Assembly (NCBI GenBank): GCA_009996615.1
Contig: JAACZU010000002.1
Coordinates: 1-64,000, forward strand
From: Rhodanobacteraceae bacterium
GTDB taxonomy: Bacteria > Pseudomonadota > Gammaproteobacteria > Xanthomonadales > Rhodanobacteraceae
Reading direction: 5' to 3'
Length of the DNA stretch: 64,000 nt
Of this stretch, positions 30,103 to 39,448 are shown piece after piece (position 1 is the first letter of the stretch; the number at the start of each line of letters is the position of its first letter). A model generated the notes under the pieces. The model saw only the letters and a program-made list of their open reading frames with translations, did no database searches and had not been told where the DNA came from. The position numbers and the translations under genes were made by a program.

Positions 30103-30897
30103 GTGACCTACCCACCGCTCGTCGACATCGGCGCGAACCTGACCCACGAATCGTTCCGCCCCGACTTCGACGCCGTGCTCGAACGCGCGCGCGCGCATGG
30201 CGTGGCGCAGATGCTCGTGACCGGCGCCAGCGCCGGCGGCAGCCGCGCCGCGCACGAGCTGGCGCGCCAGCATCCGGGCTTCCTGCATGCCACCGCCGGC
30301 GTGCATCCGCACCACGCGATCGAGTACGACGAGGCTACGGACGCGCTGCTGCGCGAACTCGTCGCAGACCCGCTCGTGAAGGCGGTCGGCGAGACCGGCC
30401 TGGACTACCACCGCAACTATTCGCCGCACGCCGCGCAGGTCGCCGCGTTCGAGCGCCAGCTGGCGATCGCGATCGACTGCGGCAAGCCGCTGTTCCTGCA
30501 CCAGCGCGACGCGCACGCGGACTTCCTCGCCTGCCTCGACAACGTGGCCGGTCGCATCGGCCGCGCCATCGTGCACTGCTTCACTGGCGAGCGCGACGAA
30601 CTCATCGCCTACCTCGACCGCGGCTGGTCGATCGGCATCACCGGCTGGATCTGCGACGAGCGCCGCGGCACGCACCTGCGCGAGCTGGTGCGGCTGATCC
30701 CGGCCGACCGCCTGATGATCGAGACCGACGCGCCGTACCTGTTGCCGCGCGACCTGCATCCCAAGCCCTCGCACCGGCGCAACGAGCCGATGTACCTCGC
30801 CCACGTCTGCGCCGCGGTCGCGGCCGCGCGCGGCGAGGACCTCGCCACGACCGCCGCGCTCACGAGCGCCAACGCGCGCGCGTTCTTCGCGCTGTAG
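30103..30897 (+). CDS. tatD: TatD-family metal-dependent DNase
   Basis: The 264-residue TIM-barrel hydrolase closely follows E. coli TatD: DIGANLTHESF, TAGVHPHHA, VGETGLDYHRN, HCFTGERDEL, GITGWICDERRG, IETDAPYLLPRDL and KPSHRRNEP. TatD proteins are Mg-dependent 3'-5' nucleases implicated in DNA repair and quality control. The first supported start is the GTG at 30103, which places the family N-terminus correctly. It is followed closely by the convergent delta-60-repeat gene. Confidence 0.93.
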   Translation: MTYPPLVDIGANLTHESFRPDFDAVLERARAHGVAQMLVTGASAGGSRAAHELARQHPGFLHATAGVHPHHAIEYDEATDALLRELVADPLVKAVGETGLDYHRNYSPHAAQVAAFERQLAIAIDCGKPLFLHQRDAHADFLACLDNVAGRIGRAIVHCFTGERDELIAYLDRGWSIGITGWICDERRGTHLRELVRLIPADRLMIETDAPYLLPRDLHPKPSHRRNEPMYLAHVCAAVAAARGEDLATTAALTSANARAFFAL

Positions 30898-30953
30898 GGC
30901 AGCGACAGGCGGAACGCTCCACAGTCGGTACCGCGCCAGCGAGCCGCGTGGAT

Positions 30954-33215
30954 TCACGGCTGCGAAGGGTGCTGCGCGCGAAGCGGGCGTACCGGGATCG
31001 GCGGTGGTCGCAAGCGGCGTGGCACCGTCGTACTCGAAGGCAGCGCAGCCAGGCTGCCGCGCGGCTCGCCGCCGATCGTCGCGAAATCGCCACCGACGAG
31101 GATGCTGTTGTCGGCCCCGGGCAGCAAAGCGTTGATCGTCGAGCCATCCGGGCCGGGATTCCAATCGGCAAGCACGGTACCGAGATCGCCGGAAAGCTTC
31201 ACCAGGAAGTTCCGCGGTGGCGTACTATCTCCGAGAAAGCGGGAGCCGCCGATGTGGACGGTCTGGTCGGTACCGACGGCCAGCGCCCGCATCTCGCCGA
31301 GGATGGCGTTGTCGTCGGCCAGTTCGCTCCAGGACGCGGCCACCTTGCCAGCGTGGGTGACCTTCAGGATCTGGCGGGACGCTGTCGGGTAGCCCCAGGA
31401 ATCGACGCCCGCATAGAGCGAGCCGTCCGCAGCCAACGCCAGCACGGCCGGCGGGCCAGGAACCGATACGCTCCATTCGCGTGAGGCCGTGACAGCGCCG
31501 GCGGCGAACTTGCTGACCGCATAGGCGGTGCCGCTATCCGAGCGGATCTCCGTGCCGACATGGATGGCGCCGGCGGAGTCGATGGCCATCGCTTTCCCGC
31601 TGATGCCCCCTTCGGGAATCCAGAAGGGGTCGGGGGTGGCATCGAGCGCCGAGAGCCTGGCCAGGCCGGATCGCATCACGTCCGCGATTTGAGAGTATCC
31701 GCCGCTGGCGTAGACATTGCCGTGCGCATCGGCCGCCAGCGCATACACCGGGCCTCCGCCGACGGTCGGACTCCAGCGCGGGTCCGTCGCACCGGCGCCG
31801 GTGCCCGCGAACCTTGCCAGACGCTGTCCCAGCACGCCGTATGGCAGTTGGCCCGCTACGTACACCTGGTTGTCGGGGTCGACCGCCAGCGCCTGCACGG
31901 GGCGATCGAAGGAAGGATTCCACTCCCGGTCCAGCGCGCCGTCGGGAGCGATGCGCATCAGGTTCCTGCGCGCGAAGGCGCCCGCCATGAGGAACCTTCC
32001 GCCGACGATGGTGCCGCCATTGGGCTGGCGTGCGATCGCCGTGACTTCTCCGGGCGCCTCGACGCCGACGGTCGCCGTGACCTTGCCGTCAGCGGTGGCC
32101 AGGCGCGCAAGGCTGACGACGAAACGCCCTCCGGCCGCCTCGAACGCACCGCCCGCATACAGCTGGCTACCGACCGTGAGGCCAAGCGCCTGCACCGGGC
32201 GGTCGGTCTCGACACGCCAATCCACGTTGGCGGTCTCGCCGGTGGTGGAAACCTTGGCGATCCCGCCGGCATCACCATCCGTGTAACCGACGTAAAGCGA
32301 GCCTGCGCCATCGAACGCCAATGCCGCGGCGCCCACGTGCAGGTTCCAGCCTGTCGTGATGGCGCCACCGCCGCCGCGCGGAAACCTGATCACGGCTCGC
32401 TGGTCATCCCGCGAGATGATGAAGCGGCCAGTTGCGTACAAGGCCCCATCGGGCCCGATCACGAGAGATTTTGCCGTCCCGGTGATGGAAGGTTTCCAGT
32501 CGCTCATCGACGCGCCGGTGCCCTTGCCGGAATACTTGCCGACGAGGAGAGCCCAGAAGTCGACTCCCGCGAAGGCGGCATAGACGTCGCCGTTCGAGTC
32601 GATCGCCAAGGCCTTGACCGGAGCGCTGAGCGACGCGTTCCAGGTCGCATCGACCGCGCCGCGGCCGTTGGCTGACAGCTTGGCGATGTAATTGCGCACC
32701 TGACCGCCGATCAAATGGAAGTCGCCGCCGACGAACAAGGCGCCGTTCGCATCCAGTGACAGCGAACTGACCTTGACACCGACCGAGTACTCGGTATCGA
32801 CGAAGCCCGGATTCCACTCGGCGTCGACCGCGCCGCGTCCCTTGCCGGACAGCTTGGCCACCAGATTGCGCGGCTGCCCGTCGACCGTGCTGAACGATCC
32901 ACCGGCATAGACCTCGCCGGATGCGCCCACCGCCAATGCCGCGACCTCGTCATCGGCCGATGGATTCCAGTCCATGTCGAGCGTGCCCGCCGGCGTGAGG
33001 CGCGCGAGGTTGCGGCGTGGTACGCCGTCGACCATCGTGAACCGCCCGCCCAGGATCAGGCCGCCGTCGGGTTGTCGCGCGATGGCCAGCACCGAGCCGG
33101 CCAGCCCCACCGGGACGTTGGGCGCGGTCAGCGGCGCGGGCGTCTGCGCCAGCGCGCTGGATGCGACCAGGCACAGGAGCGCCCAGCGAAAAAACCCCGA
33201 CCTCTTCCTCTCCAT
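30954..33215 (-). CDS. Secreted delta-60-repeat beta-propeller protein
   Basis: This exported protein of 753 residues has a signal peptide ending near ALA-QT. The rest is built of repeats of about 50-60 residues with the pattern 'A..PDG...GG.F....G..R..LARL...G..D..WNP' (for example LILGGRFTMVDGVPRRNLAR and VYAGGSFSTVDGQPRNLVAK), the delta-60 (DUF5122) repeat. Such repeats form beta-propellers; the ligand and role are unknown. No catalytic domain or C-terminal sorting tail follows. The start at 33215 has a GGAAGGGG site. Confidence 0.85.
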   Translation of the reverse strand: MERKRSGFFRWALLCLVASSALAQTPAPLTAPNVPVGLAGSVLAIARQPDGGLILGGRFTMVDGVPRRNLARLTPAGTLDMDWNPSADDEVAALAVGASGEVYAGGSFSTVDGQPRNLVAKLSGKGRGAVDAEWNPGFVDTEYSVGVKVSSLSLDANGALFVGGDFHLIGGQVRNYIAKLSANGRGAVDATWNASLSAPVKALAIDSNGDVYAAFAGVDFWALLVGKYSGKGTGASMSDWKPSITGTAKSLVIGPDGALYATGRFIISRDDQRAVIRFPRGGGGAITTGWNLHVGAAALAFDGAGSLYVGYTDGDAGGIAKVSTTGETANVDWRVETDRPVQALGLTVGSQLYAGGAFEAAGGRFVVSLARLATADGKVTATVGVEAPGEVTAIARQPNGGTIVGGRFLMAGAFARRNLMRIAPDGALDREWNPSFDRPVQALAVDPDNQVYVAGQLPYGVLGQRLARFAGTGAGATDPRWSPTVGGGPVYALAADAHGNVYASGGYSQIADVMRSGLARLSALDATPDPFWIPEGGISGKAMAIDSAGAIHVGTEIRSDSGTAYAVSKFAAGAVTASREWSVSVPGPPAVLALAADGSLYAGVDSWGYPTASRQILKVTHAGKVAASWSELADDNAILGEMRALAVGTDQTVHIGGSRFLGDSTPPRNFLVKLSGDLGTVLADWNPGPDGSTINALLPGADNSILVGGDFATIGGEPRGSLAALPSSTTVPRRLRPPPIPVRPLRAQHPSQP

Positions 33216-33335
33216 GCCCCTTCCCCAAGGTCCATGCGCGCGCGGCGGCTGACCGGCATCATGCCCGCAGCGCGCGCGGGCATTCAAGCCGCACGCGCTG
33301 CGGCAGATTCGGCTGGACTCGGGGCGTGGCCGCAG

Positions 33336-34034
33336 TTAGCGGCTGTCGACCAGCACCACCTCGGTGTCGGCGAGCGCGCTCACGACCACGCGCGCCTCGT
33401 CGCGGATCGCCGCGCCGTCGCGCGCGTCGAGGCGCACGCCGTTGACCTCGACCGATCCGGCCGCCGGCACCAGGTAGGCGTGGTGGCCCGGTTCGAGCGC
33501 GTATTCGGCCTGCTCGCCGGCCTTCAGCGTCAGCCCGAGCACGCGCGCATCGGCGCGGATCGGCAGCGCGTCGCCGTCGCCGGCGCGGCCGCTGGCCAGC
33601 GCGACGAAGCGGCCGGCGCGCTCGCCCTTCGGGAACGGGCGCGTGCCCCACGCCGGCGCGCCGCCCTGCGCGTCGGGGATGATCCAGATCTGGAAGATGC
33701 GCGTGGTCTCGCGCTCGGCGTTGTATTCGGCGTGGCGGATGCCGGTGCCGGCGCTCATCACCTGCACGTCGCCGGCGACGGTACGGCCCTGGTTGCCGAG
33801 GCTGTCCTGGTGCGAGATCGCGCCGTCGCGGACGTAGGTGATGATCTCCATGTCCGCGTGCGGATGCGGCGGGAAGCCGGTGCCGGGCGCGATCTCGTCG
33901 TCGTTCCACACGCGCAGGTGCCCCCAGCCCATGCGCGCCGGATCCATGTAGCCGGCGAACGAGAAGTGGTGGCGGGCCTTGAGCCAGCCGTGGTCGGCGC
34001 CACCGAGGGCGCTGTAGGGCCTGCGTTCGATCAT
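33336..34034 (-). CDS. Pirin family protein (YhhW-like)
   Basis: The 232-residue cupin protein has the pirin N-terminal metal site: PHPHADMEIITYV with His residues near 56, 58, and the Glu/His in AGTGIRHAEYN. It also has the second cupin half of YhhW-like pirins. YhhW has quercetin 2,3-dioxygenase activity in vitro; the physiological substrate is unknown. The start at 34034 follows GGAGGA. It is a single gene. Confidence 0.9.
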   Translation of the reverse strand: MIERRPYSALGGADHGWLKARHHFSFAGYMDPARMGWGHLRVWNDDEIAPGTGFPPHPHADMEIITYVRDGAISHQDSLGNQGRTVAGDVQVMSAGTGIRHAEYNAERETTRIFQIWIIPDAQGGAPAWGTRPFPKGERAGRFVALASGRAGDGDALPIRADARVLGLTLKAGEQAEYALEPGHHAYLVPAAGSVEVNGVRLDARDGAAIRDEARVVVSALADTEVVLVDSR

Positions 34035-34169
34035 GGACGTGTCCTCCGGGCGCCGCGGTGGCGCCGTGGTCGACCAAGCTAGGGGCGCGCGGGCACGATT
34101 GCCAGCGCGCCGCGGGAAACGCTGCGTTCGCCGGACCGGCAAGCCGCGCCGGATCGCGGTGGCGACGCG

Positions 34170-35165
34170 TCAGGCGCCGCGGTCGGTGCGCAGCGCCTGC
34201 GTCGCGCGCGCGTCGCCGGCCGAGGCGCGGCCGGCGAGCAGGCCGAGGCCGACGATGCCGGCGACCACCAGCAGCGCGCCGCCCGCGGCCCAGCCGCGCG
34301 GCAGGTGCTCGCCGAGGAAGGCGACGCCGAGTGCGGTCGAGAACAGCAGCTCGGCCGCCTGCATCGCCTCGACCGCGCCGAGCGTGGCCGGGTCGTCCTG
34401 CACCATCGCGGTGGCCTGGAAGAACAGGATCGTCGCGATCGTGCCGGCGAACAGCGCGACGCCGCCGGCGAGCAGGATCTGCTGGCCCGGCGGCGCGCCG
34501 GCCGCGTGGCCGGCCCACGCCGCGATGACAAGCCAGAACGGCTGGCTCGCCAGCGTCATGCCGAACACGCGCTGCGTCGCGTTCAGCGTTTCGCCGGTCT
34601 TCTCCAGGTGCAGCAGGATCGCGCGATTGCCGAGCGGATACAGGAACGCCGCCAGCGTGACCGAGGCGAGCGCGAGCCAGGCGTTGGCGTCGAGGCGGCC
34701 GTGGAAGTGCGCGCCCTGCATCAGCGCCACGCCGGCGACGATCACGCCGCCGAGCGCGAGCGCCACGCGCGGCAGGCGCGCGCGCTGGTCGCGGTACAGC
34801 AGCGGCGCCAGCAGCATGCCGGCGATCACGGTCAGCTGGAACGTGCCGGCGACCAGCCACGACGGCGCGTAGTCGGCCGCCCAGGTCAGGCACACGCAGA
34901 ACAGCGTGAAGCCGATGCCGCTCCACCCCAGCCACACCCACGGGTGCGCGCGCAGCGCCGCCCACACCGGCGCGAAGCCGCCGCGCGCGGGCAGCACCAG
35001 CGCGAGCATCGGCAGCGTCAGCAGGTAGCGCAGCGCGGCCGACCACGCCCAGTGGCCGCCGGCGCTGGCCATCGCGCGGTTCAGCACGTAGGTCGCGGTG
35101 AAGAACAGCGCCGAGGCGAGCGCGAGGCCGATGGCGGCGATGGCGGTGCGGCGCGGCGCGCTCAT
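34170..35165 (-). CDS. Multidrug-resistance efflux transporter family (EmrE/DMT) protein, last gene of the bio cluster
   Basis: The 331-residue inner-membrane protein has ten hydrophobic segments in two DMT halves, with LFFTATYVLNRAMAS near the N-terminus and AEAMQAAELLF-like sequence in the second half (here GAVEAMQAAELLFSTALG). I place it in the 'multidrug resistance efflux transporter' DMT subfamily. Its ATG overlaps the bioC stop codon (ATGA), so it is co-translated with the biotin genes. A role in moving biotin or a precursor is an inference from this coupling only. Confidence 0.83.
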   Translation of the reverse strand: MSAPRRTAIAAIGLALASALFFTATYVLNRAMASAGGHWAWSAALRYLLTLPMLALVLPARGGFAPVWAALRAHPWVWLGWSGIGFTLFCVCLTWAADYAPSWLVAGTFQLTVIAGMLLAPLLYRDQRARLPRVALALGGVIVAGVALMQGAHFHGRLDANAWLALASVTLAAFLYPLGNRAILLHLEKTGETLNATQRVFGMTLASQPFWLVIAAWAGHAAGAPPGQQILLAGGVALFAGTIATILFFQATAMVQDDPATLGAVEAMQAAELLFSTALGVAFLGEHLPRGWAAGGALLVVAGIVGLGLLAGRASAGDARATQALRTDRGA

Positions 35166-36034
35166 CGGCGCCGGCTGCCGCGCAGCTGCTCGACCGAGAA
35201 GCGCGCGATGTCCTCGCCGCCGTGCCGGCGCGGCTGGCCGGCCTGCGGCGCCTGCGCCTGCGCATAGACGACCTCGTAGGTCGCCGGCAGCACGCCGTCG
35301 CGGCGGAACGCCTCGTACGCTTCGATCACACGCGTGAGATGCGCCTTGCCGGTCAGGCTGCGCTGGCGTGCGCTGTCGGCGTTGGTCGCGCCGATCGCGC
35401 GCAGGTCGTGCATCAGCGTGCGCACGTCGGTGTAGGTCAGCACGAAGTCGTCGCGCTCGAGCACCGGATCGCGGAAGCCGGTCGCGAGCAACGCATCGCC
35501 GATGTCGTGCATGTCGACGAAGCGGCTGACGTGTGGCGTCGCATCGACCGCGGCGAACGCGGCGCGCAGTTCCTTCAGCGTGTCCGGCCCGAAGGTCGAG
35601 AACAGCAGCAGGCCGCCCGGCCGCAGCACGCGGTGGAACTCGGCCAGCGCCAGGCCCGGGTCGTCGCACCACTGCAGGCACAGGTTCGAGTGCACGAGGT
35701 CGACGCTGGCGTCGGCCAGCGGCAGCGCCTGCGCGTCGGCGCAGACGTAGCCGGCCGCGGCGCCCAGGTGCGTGCGCGCGACGCCGAGCATCGCCGGCGC
35801 GAGGTCGAGCGCGACGAACTCGGCATCGGGATAGCGCGCGTGCAGCGCCGCGCTGGCGCCGCCCGGGCCGCAGCCGACGTCGAGGATGCGCTGCGGCGCG
35901 AACTCCGGGCTTTCGTCGAGCCGCTCGCGCAGGCGCGTGGCGACCTCGTTCTGCAATACCGCGTGCGCCTCGTAGCTGGCCGCGGCGCGGGCGAAGGCGC
36001 GGCGCACGTGCGCCTGGTCGAGGCCTGCACTCAT
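35162..36034 (-). CDS. bioC: Malonyl-ACP O-methyltransferase BioC
   Basis: BioC methylates malonyl-ACP so that the fatty-acid machinery can build the pimeloyl chain of biotin. The 290-residue SAM-dependent methyltransferase has RRAFARAAASYEAHAVLQ at its N-terminus, motif I LDVGCGPGGASAAL, and SNLCLQWCDDP and FSTFGPDTLKELR typical of BioC. Its start overlaps the bioH stop (ATGA), and its stop overlaps the start of the transporter gene. Confidence 0.93.
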   Translation of the reverse strand: MSAGLDQAHVRRAFARAAASYEAHAVLQNEVATRLRERLDESPEFAPQRILDVGCGPGGASAALHARYPDAEFVALDLAPAMLGVARTHLGAAAGYVCADAQALPLADASVDLVHSNLCLQWCDDPGLALAEFHRVLRPGGLLLFSTFGPDTLKELRAAFAAVDATPHVSRFVDMHDIGDALLATGFRDPVLERDDFVLTYTDVRTLMHDLRAIGATNADSARQRSLTGKAHLTRVIEAYEAFRRDGVLPATYEVVYAQAQAPQAGQPRRHGGEDIARFSVEQLRGSRRR

Positions 36035-36792
36035 GCGGGCAACTCCGTGTCGAAGGTGGCGAGGGCGGCCGCGATGTCGTCGGCATAACCGACGAACGGC
36101 GCGTGGCCGCTGTTGAAGTCGAGGTAGCGTCCATGTGGCGCCTGCGCCGCGGCCCACTGCAGCGCGCCGGCCGGCACGAGGCGGTCGCGCCGGCCGGCGA
36201 TCCACAGGCTCGGCATCGCCAGCCGCGCGAGTTCGCCGCGCAGGTCGGTCGCATCGAGTGCGGCGAGGCCGTCGGCGAGCGCGCCGAGCGCCGGTTCGCC
36301 GCGCGCGAACACGAGCTTCTTCAGTGCGCGCAGCTCGCTTTGCGCATGTTCCGAACCCATCGTCTCGAGCGCGAGGAAGCGCTCGATCGCATGGTGGTAG
36401 CGCGACTGCAGTTCCGCCCCGAACGCGGCGAACACCTCGGCGGCGACGCCGTGCGGCCAGTCCGGCGCGCTGACGAAGCGCGGGCTCGAGGCGAGCAGCG
36501 CGAGCGCGCGCACCTGCGCCGGTTGATCGAGCGCCGCGCGCAGCGCGACCAGCCCGCCGAGCGACCAGCCGACCCACAGCGCGCGCGGCGTCGCCGCGGC
36601 GATGCGGCGCGCCGCGTCGGCCACGTCGAAATGCGCCTCGTCATGGCTGTAGCCGTGCCCGGGCAGGTCGACCAGGTGCACGCGGAACTGCGTCGACAGC
36701 CGTTCGGTCAATGGCGCGAACAGTCCGCCGTGCATGGCCCAGCCGTGGATCAGCACGAGGTCGGGACCGTGTCCCTGGGTTTCGATGTGCAT
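36031..36792 (-). CDS. bioH: Pimeloyl-ACP methyl ester esterase BioH
   Basis: BioH removes the methyl group from pimeloyl-ACP methyl ester, ending chain elongation in biotin synthesis. The 253-residue alpha/beta hydrolase shows HGWAMHGG, the nucleophile GWSLGG near residue 77, an Asp in AGRRDRLVP and the His in NSGHAPFV. It lies between bioF and bioC, and is coupled to bioC by a 4-base overlap. A family B repeat separates it from bioF. Confidence 0.92.
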   Translation of the reverse strand: MHIETQGHGPDLVLIHGWAMHGGLFAPLTERLSTQFRVHLVDLPGHGYSHDEAHFDVADAARRIAAATPRALWVGWSLGGLVALRAALDQPAQVRALALLASSPRFVSAPDWPHGVAAEVFAAFGAELQSRYHHAIERFLALETMGSEHAQSELRALKKLVFARGEPALGALADGLAALDATDLRGELARLAMPSLWIAGRRDRLVPAGALQWAAAQAPHGRYLDFNSGHAPFVGYADDIAAALATFDTELPA

Positions 36793-36800
36793 CGCTTAAG

Positions 36801-36838
36801 CCCTCCCCTTCAAGGGGAGGGTTTGGGTGGGGATGGTG
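36801..36838. repeat. Family B dispersed repeat inside the bio cluster
   Basis: The CCCTCCCCTTCAAGGGGAGG core with the TTTGGGTGGGGATGGTG tail fills most of the 64 bases between bioF and bioH. Confidence 0.88.
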
Positions 36839-36856
36839 TGCACGCGGGATCGGCCG

Positions 36857-38116
36857 TCAGGGAGTTTGTGTGGGAATGGTGTCGTTGCCGCGCAGCGCCT
36901 TCACCAGCGCATCGAGCAAGCGCTCGACCTCGCCCTCGGTATGCAGCGCCGACAGCGCCACGCGCAGGCGTGCGTGGCCTTTCGGCACGGTCGGCGGGCG
37001 GATCGCCGGCACGTAGAAGCCGGCCTCCTCCAGCCGCGCGGCGACGGCCAGCGCGGTGGCGGCGTCGCCGATGCGCACCGGCTGGATCGGCGTGCGCGAG
37101 TCGAGCAGCGCGAGGCCGCGCGCGGCGGCGCCGTGGCGGAAATGCGCGATCAGCACGCCGAGCTGGGTGCGGCGCCAGCCTTCGTGGCGCGCGAGGTCGA
37201 GCGCGGTGCGCGTCGCGGCGGCGAGCGCCGGCGGCAGCGCGGTGGTGTAAACGAACGCGCGCGCATCCTGCACGAGGCCGTCGATCAGCGCCGCGCGGCC
37301 GGCGACGAACGCGCCGGCGACGCCGAGCGCCTTGCCGAGCGTGGCCATCAGCACCGGCACCTCGTGCTGCGACAGCGCCGCCTCGGCGACGCTGCCGGCG
37401 CCGGCGGGGCCGAGCACGCCGAGACCGTGCGCGTCGTCGACCATCAGCGTGGCGCCTTGCGCCTGGCCCAGCGCGGCCAGTTCGTGCAGCGGCGCGACGT
37501 CGCCGTCCATGCTGAACACGCCGTCGGTCGCGAGCAGCGCCGCCGCCGCCGGGCGCGTTTCGAGCTGGCGCGCCGCGCTGGCCGCGTCGGCGTGCACGTA
37601 ACGCTTCAGCTCCGCGCCGGCCAGGTGCGCGGCGTCGATCAGGCTGGCGTGGTTGAGCTTGTCCTGCACGCACAGCTCGCCCGCGCCGAGCAGCGCGGTG
37701 ACGACGCCGAGGTTGGCCATGTAGCCGGTCGAGAACAGCAGCGCGCGCTCGCGCCCGGTCCACTGCGCCAGCGCCGCCTCGAGCGCGGCGTGTTCCTCGC
37801 GATGCCCGCCGAGCAGGTGCGCGGCGCTCGCGCCGACGCCCCAGCGCGCCGCCGCCGCGGCCAGCGCCTCGACCAGCGCCGGATGGCGCGCGAGGCCGAG
37901 GTAGTCGTTGCTGGCGAAGTTCAGCAGGCGCCTGCCGCCGATCCAGACGTAGCCACCCTCGACTTCGTCGACCGTGCGCAGGCGGCGCAGCAGCCCGGCG
38001 CGCGCGCGCTCGGCCTGGGTGGCGGCGAGGCGTGCGAGCAGGTCGGGGCGTGCTTGCGCTCCCCCGGCGGCTTTGCCGTCGGGGGAGTGCGCTGGCGTGG
38101 GGGGGCGGGGTTTCAT
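36857..38116 (-). CDS. bioF: 8-amino-7-oxononanoate synthase BioF
   Basis: BioF condenses pimeloyl-ACP with alanine to form KAPA. The 419-residue PLP enzyme has NFASNDYLGLA, GVGASAAHLLGGHREEHAALE, TDGVFSMDGDVAPL, DDAHGLGVLG and the PLP-binding Lys in TLGKALG near residue 260. The ATG at 38116 gives an N-terminal extension of about 25 polar residues before the usual start (ARPDLLARL), so the real start may be slightly later. It is separated from bioB by a family C repeat. Confidence 0.92.
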   Translation of the reverse strand: MKPRPPTPAHSPDGKAAGGAQARPDLLARLAATQAERARAGLLRRLRTVDEVEGGYVWIGGRRLLNFASNDYLGLARHPALVEALAAAAARWGVGASAAHLLGGHREEHAALEAALAQWTGRERALLFSTGYMANLGVVTALLGAGELCVQDKLNHASLIDAAHLAGAELKRYVHADAASAARQLETRPAAAALLATDGVFSMDGDVAPLHELAALGQAQGATLMVDDAHGLGVLGPAGAGSVAEAALSQHEVPVLMATLGKALGVAGAFVAGRAALIDGLVQDARAFVYTTALPPALAAATRTALDLARHEGWRRTQLGVLIAHFRHGAAARGLALLDSRTPIQPVRIGDAATALAVAARLEEAGFYVPAIRPPTVPKGHARLRVALSALHTEGEVERLLDALVKALRGNDTIPTQTP

Positions 38117-38165
38117 CGGAGTGAGCCGCGTGGCGATGGAAGCACGAGCGAAACCTGCAAATCCT

Positions 38166-38247
38166 TCGTCGTCCCGGCGGACGCCGGGACCCAGCGCCTT
38201 TGCCATGCACCGAAGTCACTGGGTTCCGGCGTTCGCCGGAACGACGA
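38166..38247. repeat. Family C repeat, about 80 bp with terminal inverted ends
   Basis: The element starts TCGTCGTCCCGG and ends CCGGAACGACGA (reverse complement TCGTCGTTCCGG), with internal GCCGGGACCCAGCGCC and GAAGTCACTGGGTTCCGGC. The second copy is at 49868-49947. It lies between bioB and bioF. Confidence 0.88.
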
Positions 38248-38285
38248 GGCCGGGCGCCGTCCTCGCCAGCTTCAGCAATGTGCGG

Positions 38286-39293
38286 TCACGCCACCGCCGC
38301 GCACGGCTCGACGATATCCGCATGCACGGTCTTCGACTCGACCTGCACCTGCAATGCATGGATGCCGAGGCGGTCGAACAGCGCGAGGTCGCGCTCGGTG
38401 TCCGGGTTGCCGGTGGTCAGCAGTTTCTCGCCGTAGAAGATCGAGTTCGCGCCGGCGAAGAAGCACAGCGCCTGCAGCTCGTCGCTCATCTCGGCGCGGC
38501 CGGCGGACAGGCGCACCATCGAGGCCGGCATCAGGATGCGCGCGACCGCGATCGTGCGCACGAACTCGAACGGATCGAGTTCCTGCGTGCCAGCCAGCGG
38601 CGTGCCCTTGACCTGCACGAGGCGGTTGATCGGCACCGAATCCGGATGCGCCGGGAGCGTCGCCAGCGTGTGCAGCAGGCCGGCGCGCTCGGCGCGCGAC
38701 TCGCCCATGCCGACGATGCCGCCGCAGCAGGTCTTGAGGCCCGCGTCGCGCACGTGGCCGAGCGTGTCGAGGCGATCCTGCAGCTCGCGCGTGTGGATGA
38801 TCTCGCCGTAGAACTCCGGCGCGGTGTCGATGTTGTGGTTGTAGTAGTCCAGGCCCGCGTCCTTCAGCGCGTGCGCCTGCGTGTCGCTGAGCATGCCGAG
38901 CGTGGCGCAGGTTTCCATGCCGAGCGCCTTCACCTCGGCGATCATCGCGGCGACCTTCGGGATGTCGCGGTCCTTCGGCGAGCGCCACGCCGCGCCCATG
39001 CAGAAGCGCGTCGCGCCGGCCGCCTTGGCCGCCTGCGCCTTGGCCAGCACGCCGTCCAGGCTCATCAGCTTGTCGGCCTCGACGCCGGTCGCGTAGCGCG
39101 CCGCCTGCGGGCAGTAGGCGCAGTCCTCCGGGCAGCCGCCGGTCTTGATCGAGAGCAGCGTCGACACCTGCACCGCGTTCGGATCGTGGTGTTCGCGGTG
39201 CACCGCGTGCGCCTTGGCAAGCAGGTCGGCGAACGGCAGGTCGAGCAGGGCGCGGACCTCGTCGCGGGTCCAGTCGTGGCGCAGGGCAGTCAT
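38286..39293 (-). CDS. bioB: Biotin synthase BioB
   Basis: BioB is the radical SAM enzyme that inserts sulfur into dethiobiotin. The 335-residue protein has the SAM 4Fe-4S motif CPEDCAYC (Cys54, Cys58, Cys61) and the second-cluster residues in [16 protein letters not shown] and the conserved Arg in MVRLSAGR. Also present are YYNHNIDT and [17 protein letters not shown]. The length is typical. It is first in the bioB-bioF-bioH-bioC order and is divergent from comF. bioA and bioD are not in the window. Confidence 0.95.
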   Translation of the reverse strand: MTALRHDWTRDEVRALLDLPFADLLAKAHAVHREHHDPNAVQVSTLLSIKTGGCPEDCAYCPQAARYATGVEADKLMSLDGVLAKAQAAKAAGATRFCMGAAWRSPKDRDIPKVAAMIAEVKALGMETCATLGMLSDTQAHALKDAGLDYYNHNIDTAPEFYGEIIHTRELQDRLDTLGHVRDAGLKTCCGGIVGMGESRAERAGLLHTLATLPAHPDSVPINRLVQVKGTPLAGTQELDPFEFVRTIAVARILMPASMVRLSAGRAEMSDELQALCFFAGANSIFYGEKLLTTGNPDTERDLALFDRLGIHALQVQVESKTVHADIVEPCAAVA

Positions 39294-39326
39294 GCGGGTT
39301 CCGGTAGAGTGGGAATGGATGTCGTG

Positions 39327-39397
39327 GGAGCGGCTTCAGCCGCGATGCCCTGGCCTTGTCGGCAATGGCGCAAAAGCATCGCGGCTGAAGCCGCTCC
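39327..39397. repeat. Family A palindrome, 22-bp perfect inverted repeat
   Basis: Arms at 39327-39348 and 39376-39397 (core GGAGCGGCTTCAGCCGCGAT) lie in the divergent bioB-comF promoter gap. Confidence 0.88.
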
Positions 39398-39448
39398 TGC
39401 GCGAAAAGCGGGTCGGGAAGTCTCACGGGCTGCGGGGAGGCTGTCAAC

